From: Heterobilharzia americana
Lineage: Eukaryota > Platyhelminthes > Trematoda > Strigeidida > Schistosomatidae
DNA length: 64,000 bases
NCBI GenBank assembly: GCA_944470555.2
Contig: OX104127.1
Location: forward strand, 112,744,741-112,808,740
Direction: 5' to 3'
Positions 10,573-23,499 of this stretch are shown piece by piece. Below the pieces are notes generated by a model. That model saw only the letters and a list, made by a program, of their open reading frames with translations, had not been told where the DNA came from and did no database searches. The translations under genes and the position numbers were made by a program. Every line of letters begins with the position of its first letter. The first letter of the stretch is position 1.

Positions 10573-13007
10573 GCCTGGAAACATGTGTGTATGTATGTTT
10601 GTTATATGACCCTGTCGAGAGCCTGAAATATCAACTTGGTATAAACAAGTCATGGCCAATCAGACAATTACTTTAAGGATAAGGGGAAATAAGCTACTGG
10701 GCATGCTGGAAAAATGGCATGAAAACGACAGTTTGAAAGTGCTAGGTTTGGTAAACAATACTTTATGTGAATCTAAGAGCTCTTCCACTGCCTCAACAGC
10801 CACTCCGTAAACGCTCTAGCTTCAGTGTGAAAGACGGGGGACAACTGATTTACATATTGCGATAACCACCCTAATTATTCGATGGACTTGCCCTACATTG
10901 CGCTTCTGCGTAGATGAGTATGGTCTTCAGTGGTGATTCCGGCCTCTGAAACTGTAGATCTGACCGTTGGAGGACCGCGAAAGGGTTTAGTTTGCAATAT
11001 TGTAAGGCCACACTCCAACCGGATGCACCGTTTAGAATCCAAAGTTCAGTTTCACAAGTTCTCCCAGTATACTGAGACGTCCCGAATACTTCATTCGGAT
11101 CTCAGAAGTTTCCCAAAAGCAATGTGTCTGTTGGATACAGAACCTTATAACCTGGTCGTCTCTCATGTGCTTTCTCGTTGCAGTTTTCCGTCTGAAGATT
11201 TCGTTGCTTAAAATTCTGTTTCATGCCTTCCAACGGGTCTCCCTTAAGTTTCTGCGTGGGTATATGACATGTTTGGATGACAGCAGCCAGTCGTCGGTTA
11301 GCATATTAAGCATGAGGTCTATTTGCAGGCACAGATCTAGTCCAGCAGCCATGAAGAAGGGTGCTTGCCATGTGGCTTTAGAAGGGGGGTGCACGATACT
11401 TCATCAGACGGTGAGATAAAGCGCGACGGCACCCCTGAAGGTTTTGTTGGTCCATACATGCCCGGAGATGCGCTTCAATAGCCCGGACGAATTGGTGGCC
11501 TCAAGAACCCACCTGTGGATGATATACGTTCGTCGGACCCTTCTGCCATGGTTTACTAGTTACTACACTTTTTAATCTTAAGCCAGTTGCATGCGTTATG
11601 ACCAAATTGCCTGTATTTCGAGCTGAACACAGGAAACAATTTAACGGAACCAAGCTAGCGAGCTCTAGACGAGTTATCGTGTTCTTGCCCATAGTTTCTC
11701 GAAATTCCGTGACCAACACTCAGTCAGCAATATCGAAAAGCCATTTGACGTGATGAATCTGCAACAGATTTATGGTAAGTTTCTGCTACCACTAAAAACC
11801 CACAATACTAGTCTCAAATTTCCCCCTTCCATCCTAGTTTTGCATGCCATCTGGATACTCACATATTTTTCAGCCTCATTTATACTCAACATTTGATATG
11901 CAATGTGCTCTCACTGATTATATGACTCACATTTGCCAGGAAGCTGCTCATACTGAGTGATTGTACCCGTATTTATATATTTGTTGAGCCAATACACCGA
12001 GATGCACCAACTTGCTGGCTAAAGATATGTGAGAAAATGGGACAGCGTAACGCTAACATGTAGGAACTTGTGCGAGTGATGGATCATCTAAATTTGCTGT
12101 AATAATCTGCCAAAACTATTAATGCCAGGATCAATGTTGAATATCATCGGAGCTTAAGCTATTGCCTTTAGGCAGTAATTTGCCTCTACAAGCAAATATA
12201 AAGATGGACACTTCGGGTAAGTTATGTTCCTCATCAGTATTCAAATTGAATTAAAGTCATATGAAGCTTTACTGTTCGCTTCATCGGATTGCTTGCTGGA
12301 TTTCAATATTAGGTTCCGTTGCGAGCATATAAACTGATCTGTTACTAAATAGAAACATTATTATTTTCATGCATTCAGTCTCGTTATAACAAGGACTTGT
12401 GATCCTCTGCATATATATGTGAAAACTAGTTATGCAAAGGCTTGTAATAGGACATCAGCTATTTAAATCTGTTACCTTGACCATTGGATTATGAAGATTT
12501 GTGTGCCACTTTTGACTTCGGTTGTACCTGACTGATGTTGAAGGTAGGAATGGATTTATAGCTGCTTTTTATGATCCATCATGACCACTAGATGTTAATA
12601 ATATTCATTCTCAGTATTTACTGCTTTTCGCGCCATTTTTCATGCGTTGTACGATAAAAATATGATGGAAAAGGTGGTAAAGCTTGTTTAACACGACAGA
12701 AGCTATACATACTGGAGATTGGATGGATGATAACAGAATTTACTCAATTATAAGTTCCTAAAGCTAATGTATGTCGACGGATTTTATTTCCGTTCGGCTT
12801 TAGCTGCATAAAGCTGGCTTGATATTCATTTCGGGTAGCTGTGTTGTTCTTTTTAAGCATTTGATCATGATTCCGTAAATTGTTTTCAAAATCACTTCCT
12901 CTTATTTCCTGAGTACTAAGTTATTTGAACTCGTATGCGGTTTCAGTAGGGGAGAATTTCTGCAGCGTTATGCTTTCCGTTTACTGTCAGGTTTAAAAAG
13001 TGGGTAA
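10573..13007. other. Intergenic region, nothing recognised
   Basis: The longest open frame is about 93 codons (10930-11211 +) and has no recognisable domain. The right part is AT-rich. The region ends at the (GTT)n tail of the LINE beginning at 13008. Confidence 0.45.
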
Positions 13008-13201
13008 ACAACAACAACATTATCAACATAGGACCAGGCATTACTGCGTAACGGTCCGAGTTGCCACACCTCATATCAGCACATCAAGTAAAAAGGTAGT
13101 GAGGTGAAGGATGAAGATAAGTGAATGCAGTCAAAAGAAATATAAAGTATGAGAAGAAAGGAAAGAGGAGTGACAAAATAGTGAGATTCGGTATAGCGTT
13201 G

Positions 13202-14609
13202 TTAAGATGAGGATAATGTGTGTATACATCTGCGCCACTGACTTCGGTTCTGAGCCATATCACCTAGGGTCTCCAACCACTGGTTCCTCTTGTCCCGTGG
13301 ACCCCAACCACCTAGTCTGCATCGTCCTACATGGCTTAAACCAACAGTCAGAGACTTCATACATTGGTGCCATGTTTTAGTCTGGCCACCTCGAGCCTTT
13401 TTCCAGCCTGAACCCACCTCAGCCAACATTGTGTGACGAGGCAATCGGTGACTAGGCATACGTAGTACGTGTCCCAACCATCTCAGTCGATGAAGGTCCA
13501 CAACCTCGTCGACTGACTTACCTCTTCTCCCTAAAACTCTACACCTAACTTCTGCATTACTCACATGGTGACACCACGGAATACGTCCTATACTACGAAG
13601 GCGGTGGTGGTCAAATACCTGTAACCTTCTCATGTCTTCCACTTTCAATGGCCATGTTTCACAGCCATACAGTAGAACAGAGCGGACTGCTGTGCAGTAC
13701 ACGCGACCCTTAATAGACAAACGAATATCACGGCGGCGCCATAGGTGGCGCAAATTGGCAAAAGCCAATCGAGCCTTTTGTATCCGTGCAGAAATCTCAT
13801 CGGCAACTAACCCACCGGAGTTGATCCTACTTCCCAGGTAAGTGAAGTGGTCAACACACTCAACCACTTCACTCTCTATTGTTAACCGCGGTACCGCTGA
13901 AGACCAGTCCTGGAGCAAAAATTTGCATTTGGGTGGTGAAAATCGCATCCCAAACATTCTCAAATTCCCACTCAAAGTGTTCAGAAGACTCTGCATCTTG
14001 TCAGCGTCTTCACCTAACAGGACTATGTCATCTGCATATTCTAGATCTAAGGAAAATTCACCTGTGGTCCGGTCAACGTCTTTGTAATTAGGTGACGAGA
14101 CGGAAACCTCCATAAGAATATCTATGATAAAATTAAATAAGAATGGGGATAGTGGGCATCCTTGACGGACACCACTTGATGAGTATAGCTCCCTGGACAA
14201 CTCACCATAGGCTCTAACATGCCCACAAGTGTTCGAGTGACAGTGACAGACACTGCCATAAGACTTCTCGATCAACGGAGTCAAATGCCGCCTTCAGGTC
14301 GAGAAATACAGCTATTGTCGGGCGTCTGTAAGCATGCCTATGTTCCAGGACCTGGCGCAGTGTGAATATTTGGTCGATACATCCACGGCCAGGTCTAAAG
14401 CCTGCCTGGTTTTCTCGGGCTTGCTGTTCCCGAGCTCCACTCAGGCGTCGGAGAATTATAGAACTTAGGATCTTAGACACTATGTTTGTCAGGCTGATTC
14501 CTCTGTGGTTATCACAAGAGGACTTCTCGCCTTTCTTGAAGACTGGGATGATGAGTGACTTAGACCAGTCGGAGGGGATCGTATTTGATTCCCATATACT
14601 GGCTAACAC
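13202..14609 (-). pseudogene. LINE A reverse transcriptase, palm to C-terminus, frameshifted
   Basis: The first part (14609-14214) contains PVFKKG, NHRGISLTNIVSKILSSII and the A motif FLDLKAAFDSVDREVLW. A short deletion with a frame change at about 14250 separates it from a 360-codon frame (14284-13202) with VRQGCPLSPFLFNFIID and the catalytic LEYADDIVLLG. The thumb and C-terminal region follow (HLWRRRDIRLSIKGRVY, LRWLGHVLRMP), ending [15 protein letters not shown]. The YADD centre is intact, but no single frame spans the enzyme, so the copy is dead as an autonomous element. Confidence 0.85.
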
Positions 14610-14623
14610 TTCCGTTAGCCTGA

Positions 14624-16165
14624 CTAAGAGAACTCTACCACCATTCTTGTATACCTCAGCAGGTAGTCCGTCTGGTCCTGCTGCCCTTCCCGTTTCAGGC
14701 TACCTACCGCTTTCTCAACTTCTTCTAGTGTTGGGGGACCTGTCTCTATGTCCCATTCAGGGTCCGACTGGATAGCGGGCAGCGCAATGGTGGCTGGAGG
14801 CCAGTTAAACTGTTCCTCAAAGTGTTCTGCCCATCGTCCCAGTCGCCTTCCCTGCGAGTGAATCGCCGATCCGTCCTTCTCCGCTATAACCTCACTAACT
14901 GTTGTTGACCATTTCCCCCCAGTCTCCTTAATAAGTCTAAATAACTGTCTACTGTTACCGATCGCCGCTGCCTTTTCCATCTCTTTAGCCTTTGCTGCCC
15001 ACCACTGTTCACGATCGTTGCGCAGACTTTTCGTCAGTTTATTTTTAAGTTGCGCTCGCTCTTCATTGTACTCAGAGCCTGCAGGGATGCATTCACGTGC
15101 ATCCATTAGTTTGGAAGAAGCTGCTGATATCCACTGGCTCTTTTTAGCCATTATCTTGGAGTCGGCTACAGTCTCCAGTGCTGCTTTTACAGTAGACTGA
15201 AGATGGCACCAAGCTTCTTCTGGATGAGTGACAGTCTTTTGTTCCGATAACTGCCTAGCCAACTTCTCACTGAACACGGCTTTGGTGTTTTCGTTGTCCA
15301 GCAGAACTCGTAGTGGTTTTGTTGCCAAATTTTTTCTACGTCCATTGAGACGCAGGCATATACGTGCTCGGACCAACGCATGATCGCTGTCCAAACACGT
15401 ACTCCAGAAGGAGCGGCAGTCTTCCACCGATCCTCTCCAGCGATGACTAATAGCAATGTGGTCTATCTGTGTCCATCGCTGAGTCGAGCTCGGTGGACGC
15501 CAGGTCAGACAGTGCCTTTCTTTATGTCTGAAATTTGTGCTGGCTAAAAATAGGCGGTTATCTGAGCATAGTTGTAATAGGCGATCACCGTTATCTGTAC
15601 GTTCAGCTGGGATTCCGAAAGTGCCACCTAAGTGCCTTTCTGCCTCACTCAGTCTACCCACCTGTGCGTTGAGGTCACCTGCAACAACCACTACGTCCGA
15701 ACGTTTGGCTTTCGAGAGGAGGTTAGACAGTTTATGGTAGAACTCGTCCTTCACTTCATCCGAACTACAGTCAGTGGGTGCGTAAGCAGAGATTACAAAG
15801 AGACAACGGCGAGTCTCACTATTCCTTTTAGTTCTCACTGTGCCGTTCAGCCTCATAGCGCAGAGGCGACTATCAACTGGGATCCAGTCTAGTAGTGAGT
15901 TTTCTGCCCTGGTGCTTAATGCTATACCTACACCTGCAAGACCACGAGAGCTAGCTATCGAATCTCCAGAAACTCGAAGGGTGAATTTTGCAGATTCACC
16001 AGATTGGTCAGGAGAGGTCAGGTGAATAACCACACTTGGGTCCTGTATGCGTGTCTCACAAACACAGCACACATCCATGCCTCGAGTTGCTAGAGTCTTT
16101 GCCAACGAAGCCTGTTGGCCAATTTGACGGAGGGTGCGGACATTGAAGGCTCCAATATGTAATTT
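14624..16165 (-). pseudogene. LINE A endonuclease and RT N-terminal part, frameshifted
   Basis: From about 16165 the frame reads GAFNVRTLRQIGQQ, then CCVCETRIQDP (catalytic Glu), VVAGDLNAQVG (Asp/Asn of the active site), WTQIDHIAIS and SDHALVRARI (final Asp-His). This is a complete APE-type endonuclease of the kind often annotated craniofacial development protein 2-like. A linker with EQWWAAKAKEMEKAA leads to the RT entry (TLEEVEKAVGSLKR). A one-base indel at about 14690-14700 then shifts the frame, which ends at 14624. The endonuclease part has no stop and could in principle be made. Confidence 0.85.
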
Positions 16166-16935
16166 GGAGCGTGGTTTAAGGAGACCAGGGACACTGTTCT
16201 GTGGACTCAGATCGTTGTCGAAGGCTGCAGAGGTAGGAGAAATTGAAGATGATGCAGCATCATTAATTAAGAGACGTGAAGGAAGATTAGAAGGTAATGA
16301 TGGAGGAGGAGGATAGCAGTCAGAAGAAACTTGGGTGCTGACAGAGTTGTGAGGGCGGTTGACACTTCCCGGCTGCCCACACCGTGGAAGGCTATTTCTT
16401 CTTAAGGTACCTGAAAGAGATTTGTGTGACCGCAGAGCCCATCGGACATCTGCTTGAGGCCTGTCACACCCAGCCTTTTGAGTATGATTATTTTGAATTT
16501 TTGTATTTTTGGGGCCGGATGAGCGAAAGGAAACGACAAGTGAACCAACACCGCCGGCCCGGCAGACCGTGGGGCGTGGTGGAGTGTGTTATTTTTGGGG
16601 CCGACCTTTTCTAACCCCCCCTTCCACTGAGAAGGCAGCATCAGCTTGGCACTGCTGGTCATCCAAGGGAAACACCTTACTGCTGTCACACCCCATCCAG
16701 CTAGCAGCAGTACGACTTCGCCCTCAGACCCCCATCATAGTATAGCAATTTACACTATGACGGTAACTGCTTTTCGTCTAACCACTACCCAACAGACCTT
16801 TCTGGTATGGTAGGACCTCGAGGGAACAAGCGTTCCACCAGCATAGCTCGTTGGGTCATTGTGATATGCAAGCCCGACCACCACGTCAAGGTAGCAGCTA
16901 TCGGTCGGGAAAAAGTGGGAAAAAGTCGGAAAAAG

Positions 16936-18049
16936 TGGGTAACAAGGATGCAGGACAGGTTTTACACTATAGTCTCATATTCAAGGAGTTATTATCTTAT
17001 TCCCACTGGTCAGTGAAAGTAGAAAATAGTCGTATGCAAATAGCTCGGTCAGTTCTCATCAGTTAGGTGAACCATCCTGTTTTAATCCTAGTAATAGGCA
17101 TGTCTTCAAAAACTTGGTTTCTCCTTAGATTTATTCACGAAATGAGGTGTTGTTCTCTGGTGTAAGGAGTTATAGTCGTTGACATTCCATTTGGAGAAAC
17201 AGGCTCAATAAGTTTTTTCAGCTATGTCTTGCATTTTATCGTAATGCTCGTAGATAACTTATTTTGACAGTAGGGGGACGATAAGTCATACATACCAAAG
17301 TTATTAAAAGAACATAAGTCTCCACAATCAAATCGCTTGCTGCAGTAGGATATTACAAATAGATTAAGTCCATCTTGTCTATTCCCTTTTCGTTTCCAGA
17401 TGGTGATCTACATTAGTACTGAAGTCTTTTAGTTCCTCAAATAGGGATGATGGTGTACCATTGACGAAATACTGGTAACGATGCACATTGTCTGACTTGC
17501 TAGGGTTGTTTTCCACTTGAGCCAACGTGTGAGTTCATCTCCACCTAAAGTGCATACCTGTTAACTTCCCTTTGCATGACTTCACCAAGGGCATATAAAA
17601 GCGCCGGAGATCTAAGCAAGATTGTTCGTATAGGAATCCTATTTGCTTTAAATATGCCTTTTATTGTAAAGGAAGCCTAATCCAAGTTTTTAATGTAGGA
17701 TCCCACCCAAAAAGGAGAGCTTCTATGCTAAGTTAACACAAGACATCAAAAATTCATGAGCATGATGTATGCTGGTAGTTTTCAACCAGGAGCTGTTGCC
17801 TATTCTACCGCAATGATGTCTGCTAAACAGCAGCCTCAAGCCCAAAAATCATGTTTTGGTGTCAAAACGTTTGATTTAGTATCTTCAAGCGCTTTACCAT
17901 GTAATGATTGTTCTAGCTAAACTCACAGGGTGATAGTTACTGACGATTAATGGTGACACAAAGTGGACTGATTATAGTCTTTGAAGTCTTCGGGAATGTA
18001 GGTCTATGACGAAGACGTTGGAAAGCTCAGAGACTAGTTCAGCAACAAT
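16936..18049. other. Region between LINE copies, nothing recognised
   Basis: A short tandem motif (GGAAAAAGT repeated three times, 16910-16940) marks the 5' edge of the LINE. Beyond it no domain, RNA gene or long frame is seen. Confidence 0.4.
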
Positions 18050-18850
18050 ACACGCTAGCGAGGATGACAACCTAAGCTGCACACCTGACACTGACAAAAT
18101 CAATGTAGAACCTCGCACATGAGTGCATCTGCTGATATTGCTACACCTCATATCACCATCAAGATCAGCACAGGACCAAGAATTACTGTGTAGCGGTCCA
18201 AGTTGTCACACCTTATATCAGTACATCAAGCAACAAAGAAACAAAATGGAAAACGAAGGAAGGAAAAATCAGCCTAAAGGGGTAGAAAGTAGTAAAAGTA
18301 AGGAGGGAAGAATAAAAAAATGATGTGAATGAGTACGCTCATAGTCAGATCTGAAGTTTGCCTGATTTTCCCGGGCTCAGTGTCCCCGAACTCCACTCAG
18401 GGGTCAAATAATTATATAACCTAGAATCTTAGAAACTATTCGTCAGGCTGATTCCCTTACTGCTATCACAAGAGAACTTTTCGCCTTTCTGGAAAACAGG
18501 GATAATCAGTGATTGAAACCAGTCATAGGGGATCATATTTGACTGCCATACACTGGTTAACACTTCACTTAACTTGACTAAAAACACTACCACGATCCTT
18601 ATATACCCTTAAGAATTAGTCCATCTGGTCCAGCTACCCTTCCTCATTTCAAGTCACCTATCGCCTTCTCGACTTCTGCAAGTGTTGGCTGGAGGGGGGT
18701 GATCTCAATGTTCCATTTAGGATTCGATTGGGTAGCGGGCAGCGCAATAGCAGCTGGAGACCAGTTGGACTGTTCCTCGAAGTGTTGTAGCTACGGTTCA
18801 AGTCATCTCCCCTGAAAGCGAATCACAGACTCATCCTTCTCTGCGCTAAT
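18050..18850 (-). mobile_element. Degenerate LINE A fragment (3' end plus part of RT)
   Basis: 18130-18260 matches the 3' end of the 13008-16935 element (CCTCATATCA, GGACCAAGAATTACTG, ACATCAAG blocks). 18345-18845 matches its RT around 14390-14870, with many substitutions and indels. A large internal part is missing between the two. It is cut off at 18853/18854, where the inverted-repeat arm begins. Confidence 0.7.
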
Positions 18851-18853
18851 CTT

Positions 18854-20340
18854 ATACCTTATAGTGGAATGCTTAAATTACTAAAAATTAATGCATGCTT
18901 TATGACACATTTATTATTCAAACTTATAAATACAATAATTCATTTAAGTCTTGTGAATGCTCTACTTTTACACTTCATGAATCAGCAAAAACTGATCCTT
19001 TATGATAGAAAACTATCAGTTGATTTGACATCTTGAATAAAGTAAAAAGTAAACGTGATTTATAAACACCAAAAAGTGTGCAAATTGTATTGATAAAATA
19101 ATTAAACTGAATAGTCTGATATGCTAACCAGTATTTTTAACAGGAAGTTTCCATTGATCTATCTTGAAATTCCATTTATGATGACCAAGATGATAATAAA
19201 TACCTGACTGAAAATCTAGTGCCTTGAAAAAATAATGCGACCTCAAAATTGATTTGAATTTACATGCCTATTCTTACCGTAACTGAAACATTTTACCCAG
19301 TAACTATACCAATCTTGTGGTAAGTGGTCTGACATGTGAAGCTGTCACACTGACTTAAGCACTTTCAAACAGTGAATGCCGAGTTCTAACGCCGTTCTAT
19401 CAATTTCGGCTACGGAAACAACCCTGTACCATTAGCTATAATGCAATAAGTGTGGCTAAATCTAGCAAATAAAATTGTACCAGGTAAATTATTGAAGTTA
19501 TTTACAGTATCATTATATCAAGTGGTTCAATATGTAGTTACAAACCATTGTAATCAAAATGGAAAAAATGTACTGGACAATCGACGTAGAAGCTTGCACA
19601 TAAATGCATCAGTTCAAGTTGCCACACTTCACAGTAGTAGACAAAGAACAGGGGGATACAAAAAGAGTGATATAAAAATAGACAAAATGGTATAACAGAA
19701 TAAACAACCTGAAGTTAACGGTTAGTGAGAGTGTCAAAGCTTCAGAAGTCGTCAAGGAGTGAATACATCTTCACCACTGTGACCGATTGCTGGCCATCTC
19801 AACAAGAGTCCTCAACCACTGATTCCTTTCGTCCTGTGGACCCCAACCTGGTAATCTTCATCTTCCCACACAACTCAGACCAACAGTAAGAAACCTCATC
19901 GAATGATGCCACGTGTCGGTCTGACCGCCCCGAACACTCTTCCAACCTAATCTAACTTCCCCTAACATGGCACCTCGAGGTAGGTGGGGACTTGGCATAG
20001 GCAACACATTTTTAAACTATCTCAGTCGACTAAGGTTCACAACGTCACCAATCGACTTGCCTGTCTTGCCTAGCATCCTTCGCCTGACCTCAACATTACT
20101 CATTTGGTGATCTCACCAAATGCGAGTAATGTTGCGAAGACACCTACGATCAAACAGCTGTGACCGCTTCTTGTCTTCTACTTTTAACGACTGTCTCAAA
20201 GCCGTACAACAGGACAAAACGAACTGTAGTCCAGTCCAGTATACTTGTCCTTTGATAGATAGTCAGATATCTTGCCAGTGGGCGCCGAAGGTGATGCATG
20301 TTGAGAAATGCCAAACAGGCCTTCTGTAACTGAGCTGAGA
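18854..20340 (-). repeat. Left arm of a 1,487-bp inverted repeat
   Basis: The arm is the reverse complement of 32701-34187. Both ends align without net length change and only scattered mismatches are visible. It contains the C-terminal part of a LINE RT and its 3' UTR (about 19690-20340), and about 830 bp of other AT-rich sequence (18854-19690). Both arms encode the same 81-residue chance frame (19450-19695 + and 33346-33591 -). Beyond 20340 the two copies still look like LINE RT but diverge sharply. Confidence 0.85.
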
Positions 20341-22730
20341 TCTCGTCAACGACTAACCCTTTCGAGGTGATACAACTGCTTAGGCACTTACACGCTTGGG
20401 TGAGTTCGAGTAGAGAGCTTTGACAAGCATAGTACACCCTTATTACCGTCTTCACATTTAAACACTGCCACAACACCTCACTGTCGACAGAGTCGGATGC
20501 CGCCTTCAGGTCGATAATTATGGCCATTGTCGGCCGCCGGTAAGTATGCCTCTGTTCTACAACCGGTCGGGGGGTAAAATCTGGTCGATGCAGCCTTGTT
20601 CATGCCTAAAACGTGCCTGGTTTTCTCGAGCTTGCTGTTCTTCAGCTCCAGTTAGGTGTCAGATAACTACGAACACCAGGATCTTGGACACCATTAGTCA
20701 AACTAATTCCCCTATGTTTGTGGCAGGAAGGCTTCTTTCTCTTTCCTCAGAGTGAGGTAATCAATGAAGTTGATCGATCTGACGGCACTACCTCTGATTC
20801 CCATCCACCACCTAGTACCTCCGTCACTAATTAGCAATTTCCTACCACCATTCTTGAAAACGTCGGGTGGTGGACTGTCAGGATTTGTTGCTTTGCATTG
20901 CTTCAGGTTCGATACAGCTTTCTAAACTTCAAGGAGAGTTGGAGGACCGACATCTGCATCCCATTCAGGTTCAGGCTGAATGTTGGATAACTGAAGCGTT
21001 GCTGCAGATCATTTGAACTGTGCTTTAAAGTGTTCCGCTCACCGTTATAGCCGGCTGTCTTGGGACGTTATCAGCGTCCTATCCTTTTCGATGATGGCTT
21101 TATTCACCATCGTCTTCTGGTCGGTATCCTCAATAAGCCAAAACGGTTGCTGGCTGTTACTCAACGCTGGTGCATTCTCCATCTGTCTCACTCTCGTCAC
21201 CCACCACTGCTGGCGATCGATGCAAAGACTCTTGGTCAACTTACGTTTCAGTTACTTTCGTTCTTCATCGTGGTCAGAACCAGCCATCTGGAATCAGTCG
21301 TCTCGCACCAATCATTTCGGATAACGTTACGGAAATCCAATGACATTTGCTAACCTCCAGGCGTAGTTAGCCAATTGTCTTTACCGCTGTTTCCACAGCA
21401 GACTTGATATCACGCCATATTACATCAGGATGAATATTATTGTCACGTTCAGATAAATGTTTAGCTGATTCATCGCTTAATGCATACTCGGCGTCGTCGA
21501 GCACAGATGGGCTTCACTGCCTTATGTTTCCTGCGACCAGTAAGGCGCAGACATACACGAGCCCGTACTAGCGCGTGATCGGAGTCCAAAGGGATGCTCC
21601 AGAAATGATGGTAATCCCCCACCGATCCTCTCCACTGACGGCTTATAGCAGTGTGATCTATCTCTGTCTGTCGTTGGTTTAAAGTCGGCGGACGTCTAAA
21701 GTTAATGCTAGGCAGAAGCAAGTGATTGTTGGAGCAAATTTGCCACAAACAATCACAGGATGTACACACCAAAAATTCGGCGGTTTTTCAGACTTCAGCT
21801 TACTAAGCAACGGAACGTCTGTCGCCTTGGTCATTGGCACTATACCCTTCGGCTTGACAGTTTTAATGCGATACCTTGACTTAGCATGAAGACCACTGAA
21901 ATATTTTAATATGCACTTATAGTTGGTCAGTTTAAACTCATCTAAACTACCTGGACTCTCACTAGTCACCATTGGTGGGATTCCATCCTTTCTTTTCTTC
22001 AATTCGTGAGATTTTTGGAGGAGTTTTGGCAGTCACTTACTAGCTGTTTTCATTTGCTATTCGAAACCTTATAGTCATCAGGGGTTTGAGTTCTAACCGA
22101 GTTGTGGTGGGTGACACTTCCTGGCTGCTCACGTTGCAGATGGTTACTTCTTGAGTTAACTAAAAAAGGAATTGGATTGATAATAGTGGTTCGTAATCGC
22201 AGAACCGAAGGAAGATTTACTTGTAGATAGCCCTTCTAGAATTTAGAGGTTTTAGTTTGTCTGCTTCTAATCCAGTTAGACGATCCACGAAATTGGCACT
22301 GAAAGATAGGTAAAGGGTTGAGAAAGTCGTAATTGGCTTAATATTGGTATCAGGATGTTAAGACAAGAGAAGAGAAATAGGTAAAGAGAGCAGGTTATGG
22401 ATGATTGGGTTTTAGTTACTGTCGAAAGCTTGATGAACGTTGATGCTCCTTGGCTTCCCCAGCTGTGGCCTATCAGTCTAGGCGGGAGAGCGTGCTATTT
22501 TATGAACAGGCCCTTTCCAATCTCCGCCACCTATGGGGAAAGTATCAGCATGACACTGCTGGCCATATGTGGGAAACATGTTACAGCTGTCACACTGTCA
22601 AGTCAACAATACGACTTTGCTTTTGGACCCCCATCAAAACCTAGGTGTTTACATCGCGACGTAAATTGTTTTTTTTTTATATCTTACTATTATCCAACAT
22701 ACCTTTCTGGGACATCAGGGCCTGAAGCTT
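19700..22730 (-). mobile_element. Degenerate LINE A copy with altered endonuclease region
   Basis: Read on the - strand: 5' UTR (22730-22080), an unrelated open stretch (about 22070-21760), the second half of the endonuclease (21745-21480, with QTEIDHTAIS and DSDHALVRARV), linker, RT fragments (20755-20150, including a relic of the A motif IDLKAASDSVDSEVLW), and the C-terminus and 3' UTR. Stops and indels are frequent. The 3' part from 20340 down belongs to the inverted-repeat arm. Confidence 0.75.
21755..22070 (-). pseudogene. Unidentified lysine-rich reading frame inserted in a LINE
   Basis: On the - strand about 100 codons are open with protein-like composition, including KKRKDGIPPMVTSESPGSLD, FKLTNYKCILKYFSGLHAKS and LLSKLKSEKPPNF. 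Nothing matching this is present in the full-length copy at 13008-16935, where the first half of the endonuclease should be. LINE 5' UTR resumes on one side (22080) and endonuclease on the other (21745). It may be a captured host exon or part of another repeat. I do not recognise the family. Confidence 0.4.
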
Positions 22731-22769
22731 TCTCGCCATATTTCTTATACCTGAAGATAGTTTTCGATT

Positions 22770-23245
22770 CAACAGCCATGAGGTATTGTGGCAGATTTTG
22801 AATGTAAAGGGAGTGTATTATGCTTATCAAAGCTCTCTGCTTGAGCTCCTGCAGATATGTAAGAGCTGATGGTAAGTTGTCACCTGAAGTGATGAAAACC
22901 AATGGTGTCTGACAGAGATTCTATCTATCACCGTTCCTGTTTAACTGTTTCGTAGATGTACTAATGGGCGTAACTTTAGGTACGTCTAACTTCACAGAAA
23001 CTGGTCTACTACCTGGAGGGTATGTGGTTGACATGGAGTACTCAGACTATATTGTCCAGTTAAGCGAACATACTGGTAGAACGAAGGGTATTCTGAATGC
23101 CTTGAGCAGTAATTTGAGTGTGTTTGGCATGCATTTCGCTCTGTCAAATGTAAGGTGATACTTTAAGACTGATCTGCAGCTATTCAGGGTTTAAAGATAC
23201 ATAGTGTGGTAGTAGAAGGCGTTGACCACTTCACTTACTTGGTAA
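22770..23245 (+). mobile_element. LINE A RT fragment, + strand
   Basis: The sequence resembles the RT palm of the 13008 copy: LSPFLFNCFVDVLMG follows a degraded GVRQGC, then MEYSDYIVQLSEH replaces EYADDIVLLGED, then ILNALSSNLSVFGMHF. The catalytic YADD is YSDY, so the fragment is dead. It ends where the protein would read VDHFTYL, near 23240. Confidence 0.7.
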
Positions 23246-23499
23246 TTGGCTTCTGCATGTTTGGGAGGTCTTTTCTGCCATATGTGGTTCTTTTTGCGAA
23301 TGAGAATCAGTTGTTTGAGATTCTTGGTTGCTTGGCTGACTGTGGTTGCAGTTGCACTTGTTTTCACTCTGTTCTTTTATATTTTAGACATTGTCATTGA
23401 CCTTTTTTCGGAAAGCTCATTCGAACACTGTATTTTTCTTTATAGTTCCTTTTTTTGTAACCCCTTGTTATTTATGTGATCCAATACACTTCTGGACGA

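Larger units (their letters stand above)
13008..16935 (-). mobile_element. Near full-length LINE family A (RTE-like, APE endonuclease plus RT)
   Basis: On the - strand the order is 5' UTR (about 16935-16170), endonuclease, reverse transcriptase, 3' UTR, and a short (GTT)n tail at 13008. The 5' boundary is judged from homologous 5' ends at about 62210 and 40110, so it is approximate. Frame breaks at about 14695 and 14250 disable the protein. This copy is the best reference for the many degenerate relatives in the window. Placement in the RTE clade rests on the APE domain, the short 3' UTR and the microsatellite tail. The exact family name is not certain. Confidence 0.82.

Noticed and set aside
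10930..11211. 93-codon + strand frame as a gene
   Set aside because: No recognisable domain, conservation signal or splice context.
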